Below, in pieces: positions 1 through 9,124 of a stretch of 44,234 bases of DNA. Source of the DNA: Pseudomonadota bacterium (GTDB lineage Bacteria > Pseudomonadota > Gammaproteobacteria > Burkholderiales > Thiobacillaceae). Every line of letters begins with the position of its first letter. Within the stretch, counting starts at the first letter, position 1. The position numbers were made by a program, and so were the translations under genes. The notes under the pieces are model-generated. The model made no database searches and had not been told where the DNA came from. It saw nothing but the letters and a program-made list of their open reading frames with translations. The DNA lies in contig JAJXUA010000006.1 in assembly GCA_021783275.1 (NCBI GenBank), forward strand, positions 1 through 44,234, written 5' to 3'.

Positions 1-484
1 CGCCGGTCCAGAAATGCTTCACGTTGATTTCGTTCCACACCTCCCACGCGTGGACGCGCCCCTTGTAGCGGCGCGCCAGCGTTTCCACATAAGCCTGCCA
101 GTCATCCAGCGAACGGGGCGCGCTGCTTGCGCCCGGCCCATAGGGAGACTCAGCATCCGGCTGCACGGCCGCCCACTGCGGCGTCTGCCCCAGCGTGAGC
201 AACACCTTCACCCCGCGCTTGTTCGCCTCGTCCACGTAACGGTCCAGCGTCGCAAAATTCCATTGTCCCTTTTGCGGTTCCAGATCGCGCCAGGTCGTGC
301 GCGTATCCCACAACCGAACATAGCCGAACGCCACGTTCGGCCAGGGCTCACCGACGGCCACAGTGTGGATGTGCAGACCAAACATGTCTTCGGTAATTGG
401 GGCAGCAAAACTCCGAGTATGTAGAGATGCCGCTAGAGCAAAAATCAGAAAAAGAAAAAATTTTGGCAAACCGAATTTATTCAT
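1..484 (-). CDS. Secreted glycoside hydrolase (GH39/clan GH-A like), 3' part cut by window edge
   Basis: This ORF is missing from the track because it runs off the left edge without a stop. Translating the minus strand from the ATG at 484 gives a Sec signal peptide (charged MNKFGLPK start, hydrophobic core, likely cut after HTRSFA). The mature part begins with GLHIH and a W-D-T-R-x-x-W-R-D-L-E-P segment, as in beta-xylosidase-like TIM barrels. WEVWNEIN near residue 155 fits the strand-4 Asn-Glu acid/base pair of clan GH-A enzymes. Only about 161 residues are present. It is the last visible gene of the EPS operon, 30 bp after the acetyltransferase stop, so a role in trimming or releasing the polysaccharide in the periplasm or outside is inferred. 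The exact GH family and substrate cannot be told from this fragment. Confidence 0.72.
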   Translation of the reverse strand, partial: MNKFGLPKFFLFLIFALAASLHTRSFAAPITEDMFGLHIHTVAVGEPWPNVAFGYVRLWDTRTTWRDLEPQKGQWNFATLDRYVDEANKRGVKVLLTLGQTPQWAAVQPDAESPYGPGASSAPRSLDDWQAYVETLARRYKGRVHAWEVWNEINVKHFWTG

Positions 485-514
485 AACTTTTACCGAATCA
501 TATTGCATGGAGGA

Positions 515-1033
515 CTACAGATTAACTACTCTGTATTTGATTATTCGTCCTGGATTGCCAACAACAATCGCTCCGTCTGGGATGTCTTCGACTATCACAG
601 CCCCCGCACCGATCACCGCATAGTCTCCAACGGTTACCCCGCCCAGAATTACCGTATTCGATCCGATATCAACGTAGTTCCCAATTTTGGGGGCTTCTCC
701 AGTACCAAACTCTCCCGTCTCTTTCACGCCCAGAGTTGTGCAATGCCTCAGAATGACGCCTTCTCCGATAATCGATCTGTCGTTTACGACTAAACCAACA
801 CCATGGAAAATTCGCAAACCCTTGCCCACTTTGGTGCCCCAAGGCAACTCAATGCCCCATAACCACTCGAAGAAAATCCGATGGAATAGCAGATAGGGCA
901 CACCCAGTATGAAACTTATACGGCCTCCGTTACGAATCATCTGGGCCAGACGGAAAGACGCCAAAAATAATTGGGCTTTTGGATTCCTGCGATTTGCACT
1001 CCAATCTTGGAGTATCGTTTCGATCGCGCTCAT
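515..1033 (-). CDS. Hexapeptide-repeat acyltransferase (serine acetyltransferase / WcaB-like)
   Basis: The 172-aa protein has a short helical N-terminus and a left-handed beta-helix built from hexapeptide repeats, roughly residues 70-165 (for example IGNYVDIGSNTVILGG and IGAGAVIVEDIPDG). This is the layout of serine acetyltransferase and colanic acid WcaB-type O-acetyltransferases. The likely role is acetyl transfer from acetyl-CoA to a sugar of the exopolysaccharide in the cytoplasm. It overlaps the glycosyltransferase upstream by 4 bp (ATGA at 1030-1033), which indicates translational coupling. A cysteine-biosynthesis cysE is less likely because of the short N-terminal domain and the EPS setting. 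Donor and acceptor are inferred from family and context. Confidence 0.8.
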   Translation of the reverse strand: MSAIETILQDWSANRRNPKAQLFLASFRLAQMIRNGGRISFILGVPYLLFHRIFFEWLWGIELPWGTKVGKGLRIFHGVGLVVNDRSIIGEGVILRHCTTLGVKETGEFGTGEAPKIGNYVDIGSNTVILGGVTVGDYAVIGAGAVIVEDIPDGAIVVGNPGRIIKYRVVNL

Positions 1034-1863
1034 TGCGTTACATAGCTGGCAGAAACTGCCTTGGAATCGACAGCTCGATATCGAGGGCTATCATCTATTG
1101 CGTATAAGTAGCTCACATCTTCACGCTTGTAGGAGCCTGAAATAGCACGTTCAATAACGCGCAGCCCCATATATGGAAGTCTCAAAAGCCCGTATTTGCC
1201 ACCAAATTTTTTTCGGATTTTCAGAGTCTCCTCAATCATTTCCGGAGAGCAACTGAGGTTTCCTCCATCAAACGCGAACAACGCCAAGTATTGCTTGATA
1301 AATTTGGGCTTATAGCCTGCGGACAATAGCCTGAGAACCATATCCATATCGGAAGCATAACGAAACCCAGTGTCGAGATGAATAGCTCGCGCCTCCAACA
1401 AACGCCTGCGGAAAAACATTGTGCAAGATGCAGCGTTCAAGTATCCGTTTGAGATGTATGCCATTGAAAGCCTAATCTCCCGACGTGCCGCTATTGGATC
1501 ACCATCGGGCTTTACGACAATGTAGTTTCCATATATGAAATCAATCTCGGGAGAATTAGTGAATATCTGCGCCACCTTCTCCAGCGTGCCCGGCAGATAC
1601 TGCTCGTCGCTGTTGAGCCAGGACAGGATCTCGCCGTCGGCGCGCGCCCAGCCCCGGTTGATGGCGTCGTACATGCCGCCGTCGGCTTCCGAACGCCAGT
1701 CCAGGTCAGGCTGCGCGGCTAGCCACGCCGGCGTGCCGTCGCTGCTACAGGCGTCCTGCACGATATGGCGCACCGCCACGCCGCTCTGCCCGCGCACCGA
1801 TCCGACACAGCGCCGCAGCTTTTCGAGCGCGTTGCGGGTGGGGGTGACAATCGAAAATTTCAT
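1030..1863 (-). CDS. Family 2 glycosyltransferase (WcaE-like)
   Basis: This 277-aa protein opens with a GT-A fold: FSIVTPTRNALEKL at the N-terminus, then SEADGGMYDAINRGWARADG and WLNSDEQYLPG. The S-D-E stretch occupies the place of the metal-binding DXD motif. GT2 enzymes transfer a sugar from a nucleotide-sugar donor to a lipid-linked acceptor at the inner face of the inner membrane. The sequence most resembles colanic-acid WcaE-type transferases. Apart from the primer EpsB, it is the only glycosyltransferase in the window, so further transferases for the repeat unit probably lie beyond the left edge. A GGGATGAG-like ribosome binding site precedes the ATG at 1863. Donor sugar is unknown; GDP-fucose is a reasonable guess because gmd and fcl are in the same operon. 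Confidence 0.85.
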   Translation of the reverse strand: MKFSIVTPTRNALEKLRRCVGSVRGQSGVAVRHIVQDACSSDGTPAWLAAQPDLDWRSEADGGMYDAINRGWARADGEILSWLNSDEQYLPGTLEKVAQIFTNSPEIDFIYGNYIVVKPDGDPIAARREIRLSMAYISNGYLNAASCTMFFRRRLLEARAIHLDTGFRYASDMDMVLRLLSAGYKPKFIKQYLALFAFDGGNLSCSPEMIEETLKIRKKFGGKYGLLRLPYMGLRVIERAISGSYKREDVSYLYAIDDSPRYRAVDSKAVSASYVTQ

Positions 1864-1957
1864 CTGCTCATCCCGATTTCATATTGCACTCAGGCGCATA
1901 ACCGCTTGCACTGTGAGGAGTCAATCTGGGTGGGGGTTGCGTTGATACGGTGGGACA

Positions 1958-3232
1958 TCATGGTTGTCCCTGCTTGCTACCCGACTGACGGATGACATAT
2001 TCGGCACTTGCCAACAGGAGACCCGTACTGAACCAGAACATCACACCCACAGTCAGTGTGATGAGCGGAGAATTGAAGGCTGCCACTATCAGCCCACTAA
2101 CTACAATCAGCAACAGTCCATGGATCATAGCTTTGTCGGCGGCACTGGCCGGACTGCGTAACGCTCGAACTGCACGAGCTAACACGCGGTAGAAGCCAAA
2201 CACGAATAGTCCGGCACCGATGAGGCCGCCATGCGACAGAATGTCAAGCAGGTCGCTGTGTGAAATGAGTACGTTGTCGCCCAGCACAATGAGTGTTCCG
2301 AGATCAATCAGTGAGGAATCCGAAAATCCGGTACCCACCAGCGGATTCTCCAGAAAGCGGGTGTAGCTTGCTTCGTAGGTAATTTTGCGCACATCCACGT
2401 TCCCTGTAGGCAGGTATTCTTCCCGATTCTGTAACAGGTAGGTGACACCGACCGCTCCCCCGACCAGACCAATCAAGAGTCCATAGACCACCAGCACCCT
2501 GCGCAACGACCCGGAACGCGTCGGCTTGCTCGCCAGCCCGAGCACAATCAGGTACACGAGACACAGCAGCAGGACCAGAAAGGCGGTGTTCTTGAAGCTG
2601 ACGACAGCCAGAAAAATGTTTGTCAGCAGAATCAGCCAGCCCAGCCAGCGCTGTTTCAACGCCAGGAAAAAATAGACCCCCAGCGGCACAAACAGGAAGA
2701 TTTCGATATGAAACGCCTGGCCGCCATCCATGCGCTTGACGACCACCCAGCCGATGACCACCGGCAGGATCAGCAGTAATGCCTGCAGAAAGCGACGCGC
2801 TACCAGCATGCGCTGGTTCACACTCCAGAACAGCACCACCGCCAGCGGCAAGCCCACCATGCCTATGGCAAAGGGAAGAAAGGTTTCCTGGATATCGAAA
2901 TAGTTGCGCGCCACCAGCGCGCCGCCCAGCATGTACAGCCCGAACAGCAGCAAGGGCCAGGCGCGGGCCAGCGTCTCGCGCCAGGGGGGCTGCTTGGCAC
3001 GCGGATTCTTCAGCATCATGCCTGCCAGCGAAAAGAAGAACGCGCCCGCGCCAAACAGCAGCGCGGTGTACTTCAGCGGCCCGATGTCGCGTGTAACGCG
3101 AAACGCGCCGTAACCGGTGTAAAACGGGTCGATCAGCAGGAACAGGGCAAAGAACAGGAACAGGTAAAAGTAGACCTTGCCGATATCAAAATCGAGCGGG
3201 TTCTCAATTCTCGCGGTAGTACCCGTAAGCAT
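1958..3232 (-). CDS. Wzy-like O-antigen polymerase/ligase family membrane protein
   Basis: The protein is about 424 aa with roughly ten hydrophobic segments and a long periplasmic loop (residues ~255-305) before the last helices. This loop contains GTGFSDSSL, close to the G-x-G motif of the O-antigen ligase/polymerase (Wzy_C) family. Its likely task is polymerising lipid-linked repeat units in the periplasm. The track start at 3448 is rejected. The ATG at 3232 has a strong AAGGAG site, and the extra 72 residues of the long version are Arg/Ala/Cys-rich shadow sequence over the sulfotransferase gene. It overlaps the end of that gene by 29 bp. Ligase and polymerase cannot be separated from sequence alone; operon context favours polymerase. 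Confidence 0.8.
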   Translation of the reverse strand: MLTGTTARIENPLDFDIGKVYFYLFLFFALFLLIDPFYTGYGAFRVTRDIGPLKYTALLFGAGAFFFSLAGMMLKNPRAKQPPWRETLARAWPLLLFGLYMLGGALVARNYFDIQETFLPFAIGMVGLPLAVVLFWSVNQRMLVARRFLQALLLILPVVIGWVVVKRMDGGQAFHIEIFLFVPLGVYFFLALKQRWLGWLILLTNIFLAVVSFKNTAFLVLLLCLVYLIVLGLASKPTRSGSLRRVLVVYGLLIGLVGGAVGVTYLLQNREEYLPTGNVDVRKITYEASYTRFLENPLVGTGFSDSSLIDLGTLIVLGDNVLISHSDLLDILSHGGLIGAGLFVFGFYRVLARAVRALRSPASAADKAMIHGLLLIVVSGLIVAAFNSPLITLTVGVMFWFSTGLLLASAEYVIRQSGSKQGQP

Positions 3233-4187
3233 GGGGGGCTCCTTGTCGGCGGGCGCGCCAGCGCGCCTGCAGGTAACGGAAATCGACCACGCGCGCGAGA
3301 CTGCCTGTCGCGCGGTCGATGCGACTGCGCCAGTCTGCACCGGCGCGCGGTGGCTTTGCGTGCAACTGTTCGAGCAGCCGTGGCAGGGGATACCCCAGCG
3401 TGTCCAGATCGCGTGGATCGAGTCGGCGCAGCATCTGCTCGGCAACACGGCGGCGGTACGCGGTATCGTAGAAACCCTGCCATTTGTCGATCGACGCGTT
3501 GCTCACCGAGGCATACCGGTGCACCCCGGTGGGGTCACCCATGCGGCCTGGCAGGGCTGCGGATTTGTAGTTGCGCACCATTTCGTCCGAGTACGCCAGG
3601 CCGATATCCGTACACAGTCCGCGCAGGATGGCTTCGGGCTCGGCCACCAGGTTTTCGTAGTGCACCACCACCTGATGGCTGCCGCCCTCGCGCACTGCCT
3701 GTGCCAGACAGCGGTGGCCTTCGATCCAGTCCAGCCAGTATTCGAACCAGATGAAGCGGCCCCGGTTGAAGGTTTCGCAGATCGACGCCAGTACCGCCAG
3801 CGGATTGCGCAGCAGCACCACGGTGCGCGCCTCGGGTAGCGCCTGTCGCAACAGTGGCAACATCAGGTAGTAGCGCGGGGTCTTGTCAACGAAAACAGGT
3901 CGGTCTTGGGCAGCTGCTGTGTACATACGGCGTGCGAAATCGCCAACCGCATCAGCAAAGACGGCCTCACCGTTGGGCACGTTACCGACAAAATCATTGA
4001 TCGCATCAGCCGCAACGTAATGAAAGTAAATTGAGCGTCCTGTATCGGGACGCCGCATACCCCAGAACGGCAGCATGATCCAGGGTTCGGCGCTGCTGGC
4101 CACCTGCGGGCTGGCCGACAACATCTTCTGCAGCAGGGTGGACCCTGAACGCGGAAGCGAAGCGATGAAGACGATTTGCGGGGTCAT
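3204..4187 (-). CDS. PAPS-dependent sulfotransferase family protein
   Basis: After start correction the protein is 327 aa and begins MTPQIVFIASLPRSGSTLL. LPRSGSTLL is the 5'-phosphosulfate loop that binds PAPS. VVLLRNPLAVLAS near residue 135 fits the 3'-phosphate binding helix (the R-x-P signature of the family). Such enzymes move sulfate from PAPS to a hydroxyl, here probably on a sugar of the exopolysaccharide or its lipid-linked precursor. No signal peptide is visible, so it acts in the cytoplasm. The track start at 4280 is replaced by the ATG at 4187, which overlaps the flippase stop as ATGA. No PAPS-synthesis genes are in the window. The sugar acceptor is inferred; protein or lipid substrates are not excluded. 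Confidence 0.83.
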   Translation of the reverse strand: MTPQIVFIASLPRSGSTLLQKMLSASPQVASSAEPWIMLPFWGMRRPDTGRSIYFHYVAADAINDFVGNVPNGEAVFADAVGDFARRMYTAAAQDRPVFVDKTPRYYLMLPLLRQALPEARTVVLLRNPLAVLASICETFNRGRFIWFEYWLDWIEGHRCLAQAVREGGSHQVVVHYENLVAEPEAILRGLCTDIGLAYSDEMVRNYKSAALPGRMGDPTGVHRYASVSNASIDKWQGFYDTAYRRRVAEQMLRRLDPRDLDTLGYPLPRLLEQLHAKPPRAGADWRSRIDRATGSLARVVDFRYLQARWRARRQGAPHAYGYYREN

Positions 4188-5443
4188 GCCCAGATCAGCA
4201 AGGGGTTCATGGTCAGTCGCCGGCGGATGAAATACATCATCAGGCCATTCCAGATCAGCGTGGATATCAGGACAGCCCAAGCCACACCCACCAAGCTATA
4301 GACCGGCACCAGAACGGCAATGAGAGCAGCCTGAACGACCAGACTCACAAACATGGCGCGTAGATGATCCTGCTCATGCCGGGTCATCAGCAGGAGTTGG
4401 CCTGTTGGCCCGGCAAAGGCATTAATGAAAACCGAGGCGAGCAGGATGTGCAGAACCGGCTCGGCTTCGGCAAAGCCGTTGCCATAGATGCCCAGCAGGG
4501 GCTGGGCGGCCAGCGCGACGATGACGCATAGCAATAGGGTGGCAGCAGATACGCCACGTGTGACCTTCCGCACCAAAGCGCGTAGTTGCCCGGCCTCACC
4601 GCGCACATGGTGGGCTGCCAGACGTGAAGCCACGGCCAGATAGACAGCCTGCCCCACCAGGCCGGCGGCAAGCGCGTAGCGTTCGGCAGCGGCATAGCGC
4701 CCGGCGTCGGCGGCAGACGAAAGGGCGCCGGTGGCGATCAGCGCCAGTTGCGAGACAAGCACGGCCAGGATGGACGAGAAAAAAATGGCGCTGGAAAAAC
4801 CTTTCGCGACGCTTTCCTTCGCGCCGCTTACAGCGTGGCCGGCCAGGGTGCGGCGTTCGAGGACGATGCCGTAAATCAGGGCCAGCACGGCACTGAGAAC
4901 CATGGTTAAGACAAAGGCGGCGTTACCGGTGTGGCCGGCCAGACTCAGTGTCAGCAGGAAAATGATGGCGAGGCCGGGCCGGGCGATGCCATCGGGAATG
5001 AGCGATAGGCTGGCGCGATGCGCGCCGCGGATGAGTCCCTGGCTGAGGCGCGTGCGGGTGATGAGCGGTATGAGCACGAGCAGGGCCAGCAGGGCGGTGC
5101 CGGCCTGGGCGCCGAGGGGGAGCAGGGCCACGACGAGTGCGGTAAGGACGAGGACGACGAGGCCGGCAAGCCAGGACTGGCGTACGGCACTGCGGCGATA
5201 GATGTTGACGGCGCGCGCGCCGAGGGTGGCGACCTGGCGGGTGGCCAGGGTTTCGTGTCCGAGCAGGGCAAATACGACGCCGACGTTGACGATGCCGAGG
5301 AGGACGCTTGCGAGGCCGAAACGCTCGACGCCCAGCATACGGGCGGCGGCAATGCCAAAGCCGAAGGAGAGCGCGGCAGCAATCAGCCGGAAGGCCAGCG
5401 CGTAGGCCGGCTGGTCGAGTCGCAGAACGTGCGTGTCACGCAT
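4184..5443 (-). CDS. Wzx-like polysaccharide flippase (MOP superfamily)
   Basis: This is a 419-aa very hydrophobic protein with about 12 predicted transmembrane helices and the family-typical N-terminus (LIAAALSFGFGIAAARMLGVERFGLASVLLG). It should carry undecaprenyl-linked repeat units from the cytoplasmic to the periplasmic face of the inner membrane, handing them to the polymerase two genes downstream. The start at 5443 (MRDTHVLRL) replaces the track start at 5521. It lies 5 bp after the fcl stop, while the longer version would overlap fcl by 73 bp. The stop overlaps the sulfotransferase start by 4 bp. Family assignment is secure; the substrate is inferred from neighbours. Confidence 0.85.
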   Translation of the reverse strand: MRDTHVLRLDQPAYALAFRLIAAALSFGFGIAAARMLGVERFGLASVLLGIVNVGVVFALLGHETLATRQVATLGARAVNIYRRSAVRQSWLAGLVVLVLTALVVALLPLGAQAGTALLALLVLIPLITRTRLSQGLIRGAHRASLSLIPDGIARPGLAIIFLLTLSLAGHTGNAAFVLTMVLSAVLALIYGIVLERRTLAGHAVSGAKESVAKGFSSAIFFSSILAVLVSQLALIATGALSSAADAGRYAAAERYALAAGLVGQAVYLAVASRLAAHHVRGEAGQLRALVRKVTRGVSAATLLLCVIVALAAQPLLGIYGNGFAEAEPVLHILLASVFINAFAGPTGQLLLMTRHEQDHLRAMFVSLVVQAALIAVLVPVYSLVGVAWAVLISTLIWNGLMMYFIRRRLTMNPLLIWA

Positions 5444-5448
5444 GGGTG

Positions 5449-6420
5449 TCAACCTGCGCTGACGAGAAAATCCCTGTACGCCCGCGTCAGCCCTTCGCGC
5501 ATGTCCGTTATTGCTTTCCAACCCATGGTGTTCAGCCGGTCGACGTTCATCAGCTTGCGCGGCGTGCCGTCGGGTTTGCTGGCGTCGAACTCCAGTTTAC
5601 CGGCATAGCCGACGGCGGCGGCGACGGTTTCGGCGAGCTCGCGGATGCTGATGTCATGCCCCACACCGATGTTCATCAGCGGGGCCAGTCCGTCATTGCG
5701 ATCCTGACCCAGCAGCGGCACGAACTGTTCATCCGGCAGGTTCATGAGATACACGCAGGCGTCGGCCATGTCTTCGCTGTAGAGGAATTCGCGTTTGGGG
5801 GTGCCGCTGCCCCAGACGGTGACGCTGGGGGCGTTGGCGAGCTTGGCTTCGTGAAACCTGCGGATTAGCGCGGGGATGACGTGGGAGTTTTCGGGGTGGT
5901 AGTTGTCGCCGGGGCCGTAGAGGTTGGTGGGCATGACGGCGAGGTACTGGGTTTTGTACTGGCGGTTGTAGGCCCAGCACATTTCGATGCCAGCGATCTT
6001 GGCCAGGGCATAGGGCCGGTTGGTGGGTTCGAGTTCGCTGGTGAGCAGGTGTTCTTCGCGCATAGGCTGCGGCGCAAGCTTGGGGTAGATGCAGCTGGAG
6101 CCGAGGAATAGCAGGCGCTTCACATCATGCTTGTACGCGGCGTGGATGATGTTGGTCTGAATGGCGAGGTTGTCGCGGATGAATTCGGCGGGGTAGGTGT
6201 TGTTGGCGTGGATGCCGCCGACTTTGGCTGCGGCGAGGAAGACGTAGTCGGGCTTTTCGGCGGCGAAGAAGGCTTCGACGGCGGCCTGGTCGGTGAGGTC
6301 GAGTTCGGCGTGGGTGCGGGTGATAAAGTTCGCGTACCCCCTGGCGCGCAGATTGCCAAGTAGCGCAGTTCCCACCAGACCCCGGTGGCCGGCGATGTAA
6401 ATCCTGGCGTTCTGGTCCAT
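5449..6420 (-). CDS. fcl: GDP-L-fucose synthase (GDP-4-keto-6-deoxymannose epimerase/reductase)
   Basis: The 323-aa protein is an extended SDR enzyme. [15 protein letters not shown] is the NADP(H)-binding Gly motif, [11 protein letters not shown] carries the catalytic Ser, and PYALAKIAG carries the Tyr-x-x-x-Lys pair. It converts GDP-4-keto-6-deoxy-D-mannose to GDP-L-fucose by 3,5-epimerisation and NADPH reduction. Length matches the family (about 320 aa). It lies 4 bp after gmd, which makes its substrate, so both steps of the pathway are coupled. The reaction is cytoplasmic and supplies a nucleotide sugar for the exopolysaccharide. The assignment is very secure. Confidence 0.95.
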   Translation of the reverse strand: MDQNARIYIAGHRGLVGTALLGNLRARGYANFITRTHAELDLTDQAAVEAFFAAEKPDYVFLAAAKVGGIHANNTYPAEFIRDNLAIQTNIIHAAYKHDVKRLLFLGSSCIYPKLAPQPMREEHLLTSELEPTNRPYALAKIAGIEMCWAYNRQYKTQYLAVMPTNLYGPGDNYHPENSHVIPALIRRFHEAKLANAPSVTVWGSGTPKREFLYSEDMADACVYLMNLPDEQFVPLLGQDRNDGLAPLMNIGVGHDISIRELAETVAAAVGYAGKLEFDASKPDGTPRKLMNVDRLNTMGWKAITDMREGLTRAYRDFLVSAG

Positions 6421-6424
6421 GGAT

Positions 6425-7510
6425 TTATTCGTGGTAATCCATGGCCTTGTAGCCGTGCTTCTTCACCAGCTCGTCGCGTTCCGCCGCCTTCAGGTCTTCG
6501 CGCACCATCTCGGCCACGAGTTCGGCAAAGCTGATTCTCGGCGTCCAGCCGAGTTTTGCTTTCGCCTTGGCGGGGTCGCCCAGCAGGGTTTCGACTTCGG
6601 TAGGACGGAAGTAACGCGCATCAACGGCGACGATGCATTTGCCGTTAGCATCGTAGCCTTTTTCGTCAACGCCCTGCCCGTCCCAGCGGATGGTCATGCC
6701 CAGCTCTTTTGCGGCGGCGTTGACAAAGTCGCGCACGCTGTATTGCACACCGGTGGCAATCACGAAGTCTTCGGGCGTGTCCTGTTGCAGCATCAGCCAC
6801 TGCATTTCGACATAGTCCTTGGCATGGCCCCAGTCGCGCTTGGCGTCCATGTTGCCGAGGAAGAGGCAATCCTGCAGGCCAAGCTTGATGCGGGCGAGGG
6901 CGCGGGTGATCTTGCGGGTCACAAACGTTTCGCCCCGTATCGGCGACTCGTGGTTGAAGAGGATGCCGTTGCACGCATACATGCCATAGGCTTCGCGATA
7001 GTTCACGGTAATCCAGTAGGCATAGAGCTTGGCGCAGGCGTAGGGGCTGCGTGGGTAAAAGGGCGTGGTTTCCTTCTGCGGGATTTCCTGCACCAGGCCG
7101 AAAAGTTCGGAGGTGCTCGCCTGATAGAAACGGGTTTTCTTTTCCAGGCCAAGGATGCGGATGGCTTCCAGTATGCGCAGCGAGCCCAGTGCATCGGAGT
7201 TGGCGGTGTATTCCGGTTCCTCGAACGACACCGCAACGTGTGACTGCGCGGCGAGGTTGTAGATTTCGTCGGGCTGCACCTGCTGGATGATGCGGATCAG
7301 GCTCGACGAGTCAGTCAGGTCGCCGTGATGCAGGACGAACTTGCGGGTCTTGACCTCGGGGCCTTCGTACAGATGGTCGATGCGGTCGGTGTTGAACAGC
7401 GACGTGCGGCGCTTGATGCCGTGGACTTCGTAGCCCTTGTCCAGCAGAAACTCGGCGAGGTAGGCACCGTCCTGGCCGGTGACGCCGGTGATGAGAGCCT
7501 TGCGGTTCAT
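6425..7510 (-). CDS. gmd: GDP-D-mannose 4,6-dehydratase
   Basis: The corrected protein is 361 aa, beginning [31 protein letters not shown] is the dinucleotide-binding motif of GDP-mannose dehydratase and [11 protein letters not shown] holds the Tyr-x-x-x-Lys pair; HGIKRRTS and the C-terminal [11 protein letters not shown] are also family hallmarks. It makes GDP-4-keto-6-deoxymannose, the input for Fcl encoded next. The track start at 7657 adds a non-conserved leader overlapping epsI. The ATG at 7510 has an AAGGAT ribosome binding site. The gene for GDP-mannose synthesis (manC) is not in this window. Confidence 0.95.
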   Translation of the reverse strand: MNRKALITGVTGQDGAYLAEFLLDKGYEVHGIKRRTSLFNTDRIDHLYEGPEVKTRKFVLHHGDLTDSSSLIRIIQQVQPDEIYNLAAQSHVAVSFEEPEYTANSDALGSLRILEAIRILGLEKKTRFYQASTSELFGLVQEIPQKETTPFYPRSPYACAKLYAYWITVNYREAYGMYACNGILFNHESPIRGETFVTRKITRALARIKLGLQDCLFLGNMDAKRDWGHAKDYVEMQWLMLQQDTPEDFVIATGVQYSVRDFVNAAAKELGMTIRWDGQGVDEKGYDANGKCIVAVDARYFRPTEVETLLGDPAKAKAKLGWTPRISFAELVAEMVREDLKAAERDELVKKHGYKAMDYHE

Positions 7511-7538
7511 GGTTATCCTTATCGGTTGTAGTGCGGGA

Positions 7539-8222
7539 TCAAAGTGTGCCTGTGAGGCGGACGCGCTGCGCCGTATCAAGTGAATCGAGCATGTCCTTAA
7601 CAAAACGATCCTGGTTTTGGTAGCCCTTGTTGATATCAGGTGTAATGGACGAAACACGGATGAGCATGCCGTCGGGAATTTTTCCGGTAAGCCCGTAGGA
7701 AAGCTGGGTCAATTTGCGCCCAATTCCCGGCAAAGTGGCCTGATCGCCAATGGTGATCCAGTAGGTGATGGGTTCGACACGGTCACCTTGCGTGGCCTCC
7801 AGCCTTTTGACCTGCAGTTTTCCTGGGCCATACGCGAGCACGTCTTCACCACCTTGACGCACCTGGAAACCTTGGGCGGCATAACAATATTCTGGACGAT
7901 GTACCTGCAAATCCTCTGACACCTGGTTAGCGCCATAGGCAATGGACAGCATAACTCGCTCACCCTTGTCGTTGACGTAGGTGCGCGACAGGGTTTGACC
8001 GTAAATCTTGTCGAGCTGCGCCTGAACGTCAGGACTGACCATGATGGGCACAATGGTCTGATCGATTGTCCAGGTACCAAATTTTGTCGGAATGAGCGTT
8101 TCCAGATTGATCGCCGGTCCCGATGCCGAAACCTGTTGCGTGGGCTTGAGGGCAAGCGCGAGACCCGCCCCGCTGAACATGCAAGCCGCTACAAGTAAAT
8201 GTTTTAAGCTGAATTTAGTCAT
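7539..8222 (-). CDS. epsI: Exosortase-associated protein EpsI (B-type)
   Basis: This 227-aa protein has an N-terminal membrane anchor or signal (residues ~5-25) and the periplasmic EpsI domain: [12 protein letters not shown], then the family signature [13 protein letters not shown] with His, Pro and Cys, then TYWITIGDQ. EpsI proteins accompany exosortases in EPS loci and in some lineages are fused to them. Their biochemical role is not settled. The start at 8222 overlaps the exosortase stop by 8 bp; the longer track version is a shadow of the exosortase gene. The position right after an XrtB-like gene supports the B-type form. Confidence 0.88.
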   Translation of the reverse strand: MTKFSLKHLLVAACMFSGAGLALALKPTQQVSASGPAINLETLIPTKFGTWTIDQTIVPIMVSPDVQAQLDKIYGQTLSRTYVNDKGERVMLSIAYGANQVSEDLQVHRPEYCYAAQGFQVRQGGEDVLAYGPGKLQVKRLEATQGDRVEPITYWITIGDQATLPGIGRKLTQLSYGLTGKIPDGMLIRVSSITPDINKGYQNQDRFVKDMLDSLDTAQRVRLTGTL

Positions 8223-9117
8223 TGGGTGTCTCCAGTTTTGTGTTCTGTTTGCGGTTGGGGAAAACAAATCCCAAGAGTCCATCAAGCATGAACAGGAAAA
8301 GTAATCCGATGACGAATAGCATAATGCCGGCAAAGTCATGCAGGAAACCCTGGCCAGCCTCGTCGCCAAGATGGTAGGTCACCAGGATCAATACCATGAC
8401 ACGCACGACATTGGCAGCGAACGCGATGGGCAGAATGGCGATGATGATAATCAAGTTGCGCGACAAGCTGTCGTGGCGCATCAGGTAGAGATAGAGCAGC
8501 CCCATGGCCGACAGGCTGAACATGGAATGCAGGCCTGAACAGGCATCAGCTACCAGCAGCTGATATGGGCCCACTGTAAGCGTCACACCGCTGCGCGCAA
8601 TGGGATAACCGGCGGCATAGAGCACTTGTTCTGCAATCACCGAGATATATTGCTTGAGTGGCCCGGTTGCCGCGTCGACAATGAAGCCGGGAAGCGGAAT
8701 CATGAAGAACAGGAAGAAAAGCGGAAACCAGAGTGCCTTGGCGGAACGTGCCCCAAGTGTGACAAGCAACATGCCAAGCACCACGGGTAGCTGGGAACCC
8801 ACTTCGAGAAAGACAATCTGCTGGGAACGCCCGACCGCATAGGTAAGCAATCCGAAGATCAGTAGTGCCCAGCCCGGTGTCGCAGCTAATGCGCTGGGCT
8901 TGCTGGGGGCGTCGAAGACCGAGCGTTTGCTCCAGATGAGATAGAGCGTGACGACCAGTATGATAGGCCCGTGCGCGTGGTCATCTGAATTCCACAGACC
9001 GTGGGCAAGTGTCCAGTAGGTAGGTGCATAGAGTGCAATAAATCCAAGGATCACCGGCACCCACATGCCGATCCAGACGCCACTGCCCGGTGTTTTCACT
9101 TGACTGAGTGTATTCAT
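8215..9117 (-). CDS. xrtB: Exosortase B (membrane sorting transpeptidase)
   Basis: The protein is 300 aa with about eight transmembrane helices. LVADACSGLHSMFSLSAMG contains the catalytic Cys, NVVRVMVL the conserved Arg, and HDFAGIMLF the conserved His, so all three family residues are present. The N-terminus (WNSDDHAHGPIIL) matches exosortases, which recognise the C-terminal PEP-CTERM signal of exported proteins and are thought to cleave and transfer them. The gene order epsL-epsE-epsF-epsG-xrt-epsI is that of exosortase B loci. The start at 9117 (MNTLSQVK) is 7 bp after epsG; the track version adds 28 shadow residues. Two possible substrates are encoded at 17966-19891. Whether B rather than another exosortase class handles them is not shown by sequence. 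Confidence 0.9.
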   Translation of the reverse strand: MNTLSQVKTPGSGVWIGMWVPVILGFIALYAPTYWTLAHGLWNSDDHAHGPIILVVTLYLIWSKRSVFDAPSKPSALAATPGWALLIFGLLTYAVGRSQQIVFLEVGSQLPVVLGMLLVTLGARSAKALWFPLFFLFFMIPLPGFIVDAATGPLKQYISVIAEQVLYAAGYPIARSGVTLTVGPYQLLVADACSGLHSMFSLSAMGLLYLYLMRHDSLSRNLIIIIAILPIAFAANVVRVMVLILVTYHLGDEAGQGFLHDFAGIMLFVIGLLFLFMLDGLLGFVFPNRKQNTKLETPND

Positions 9118-9124
9118 GTTCGAG

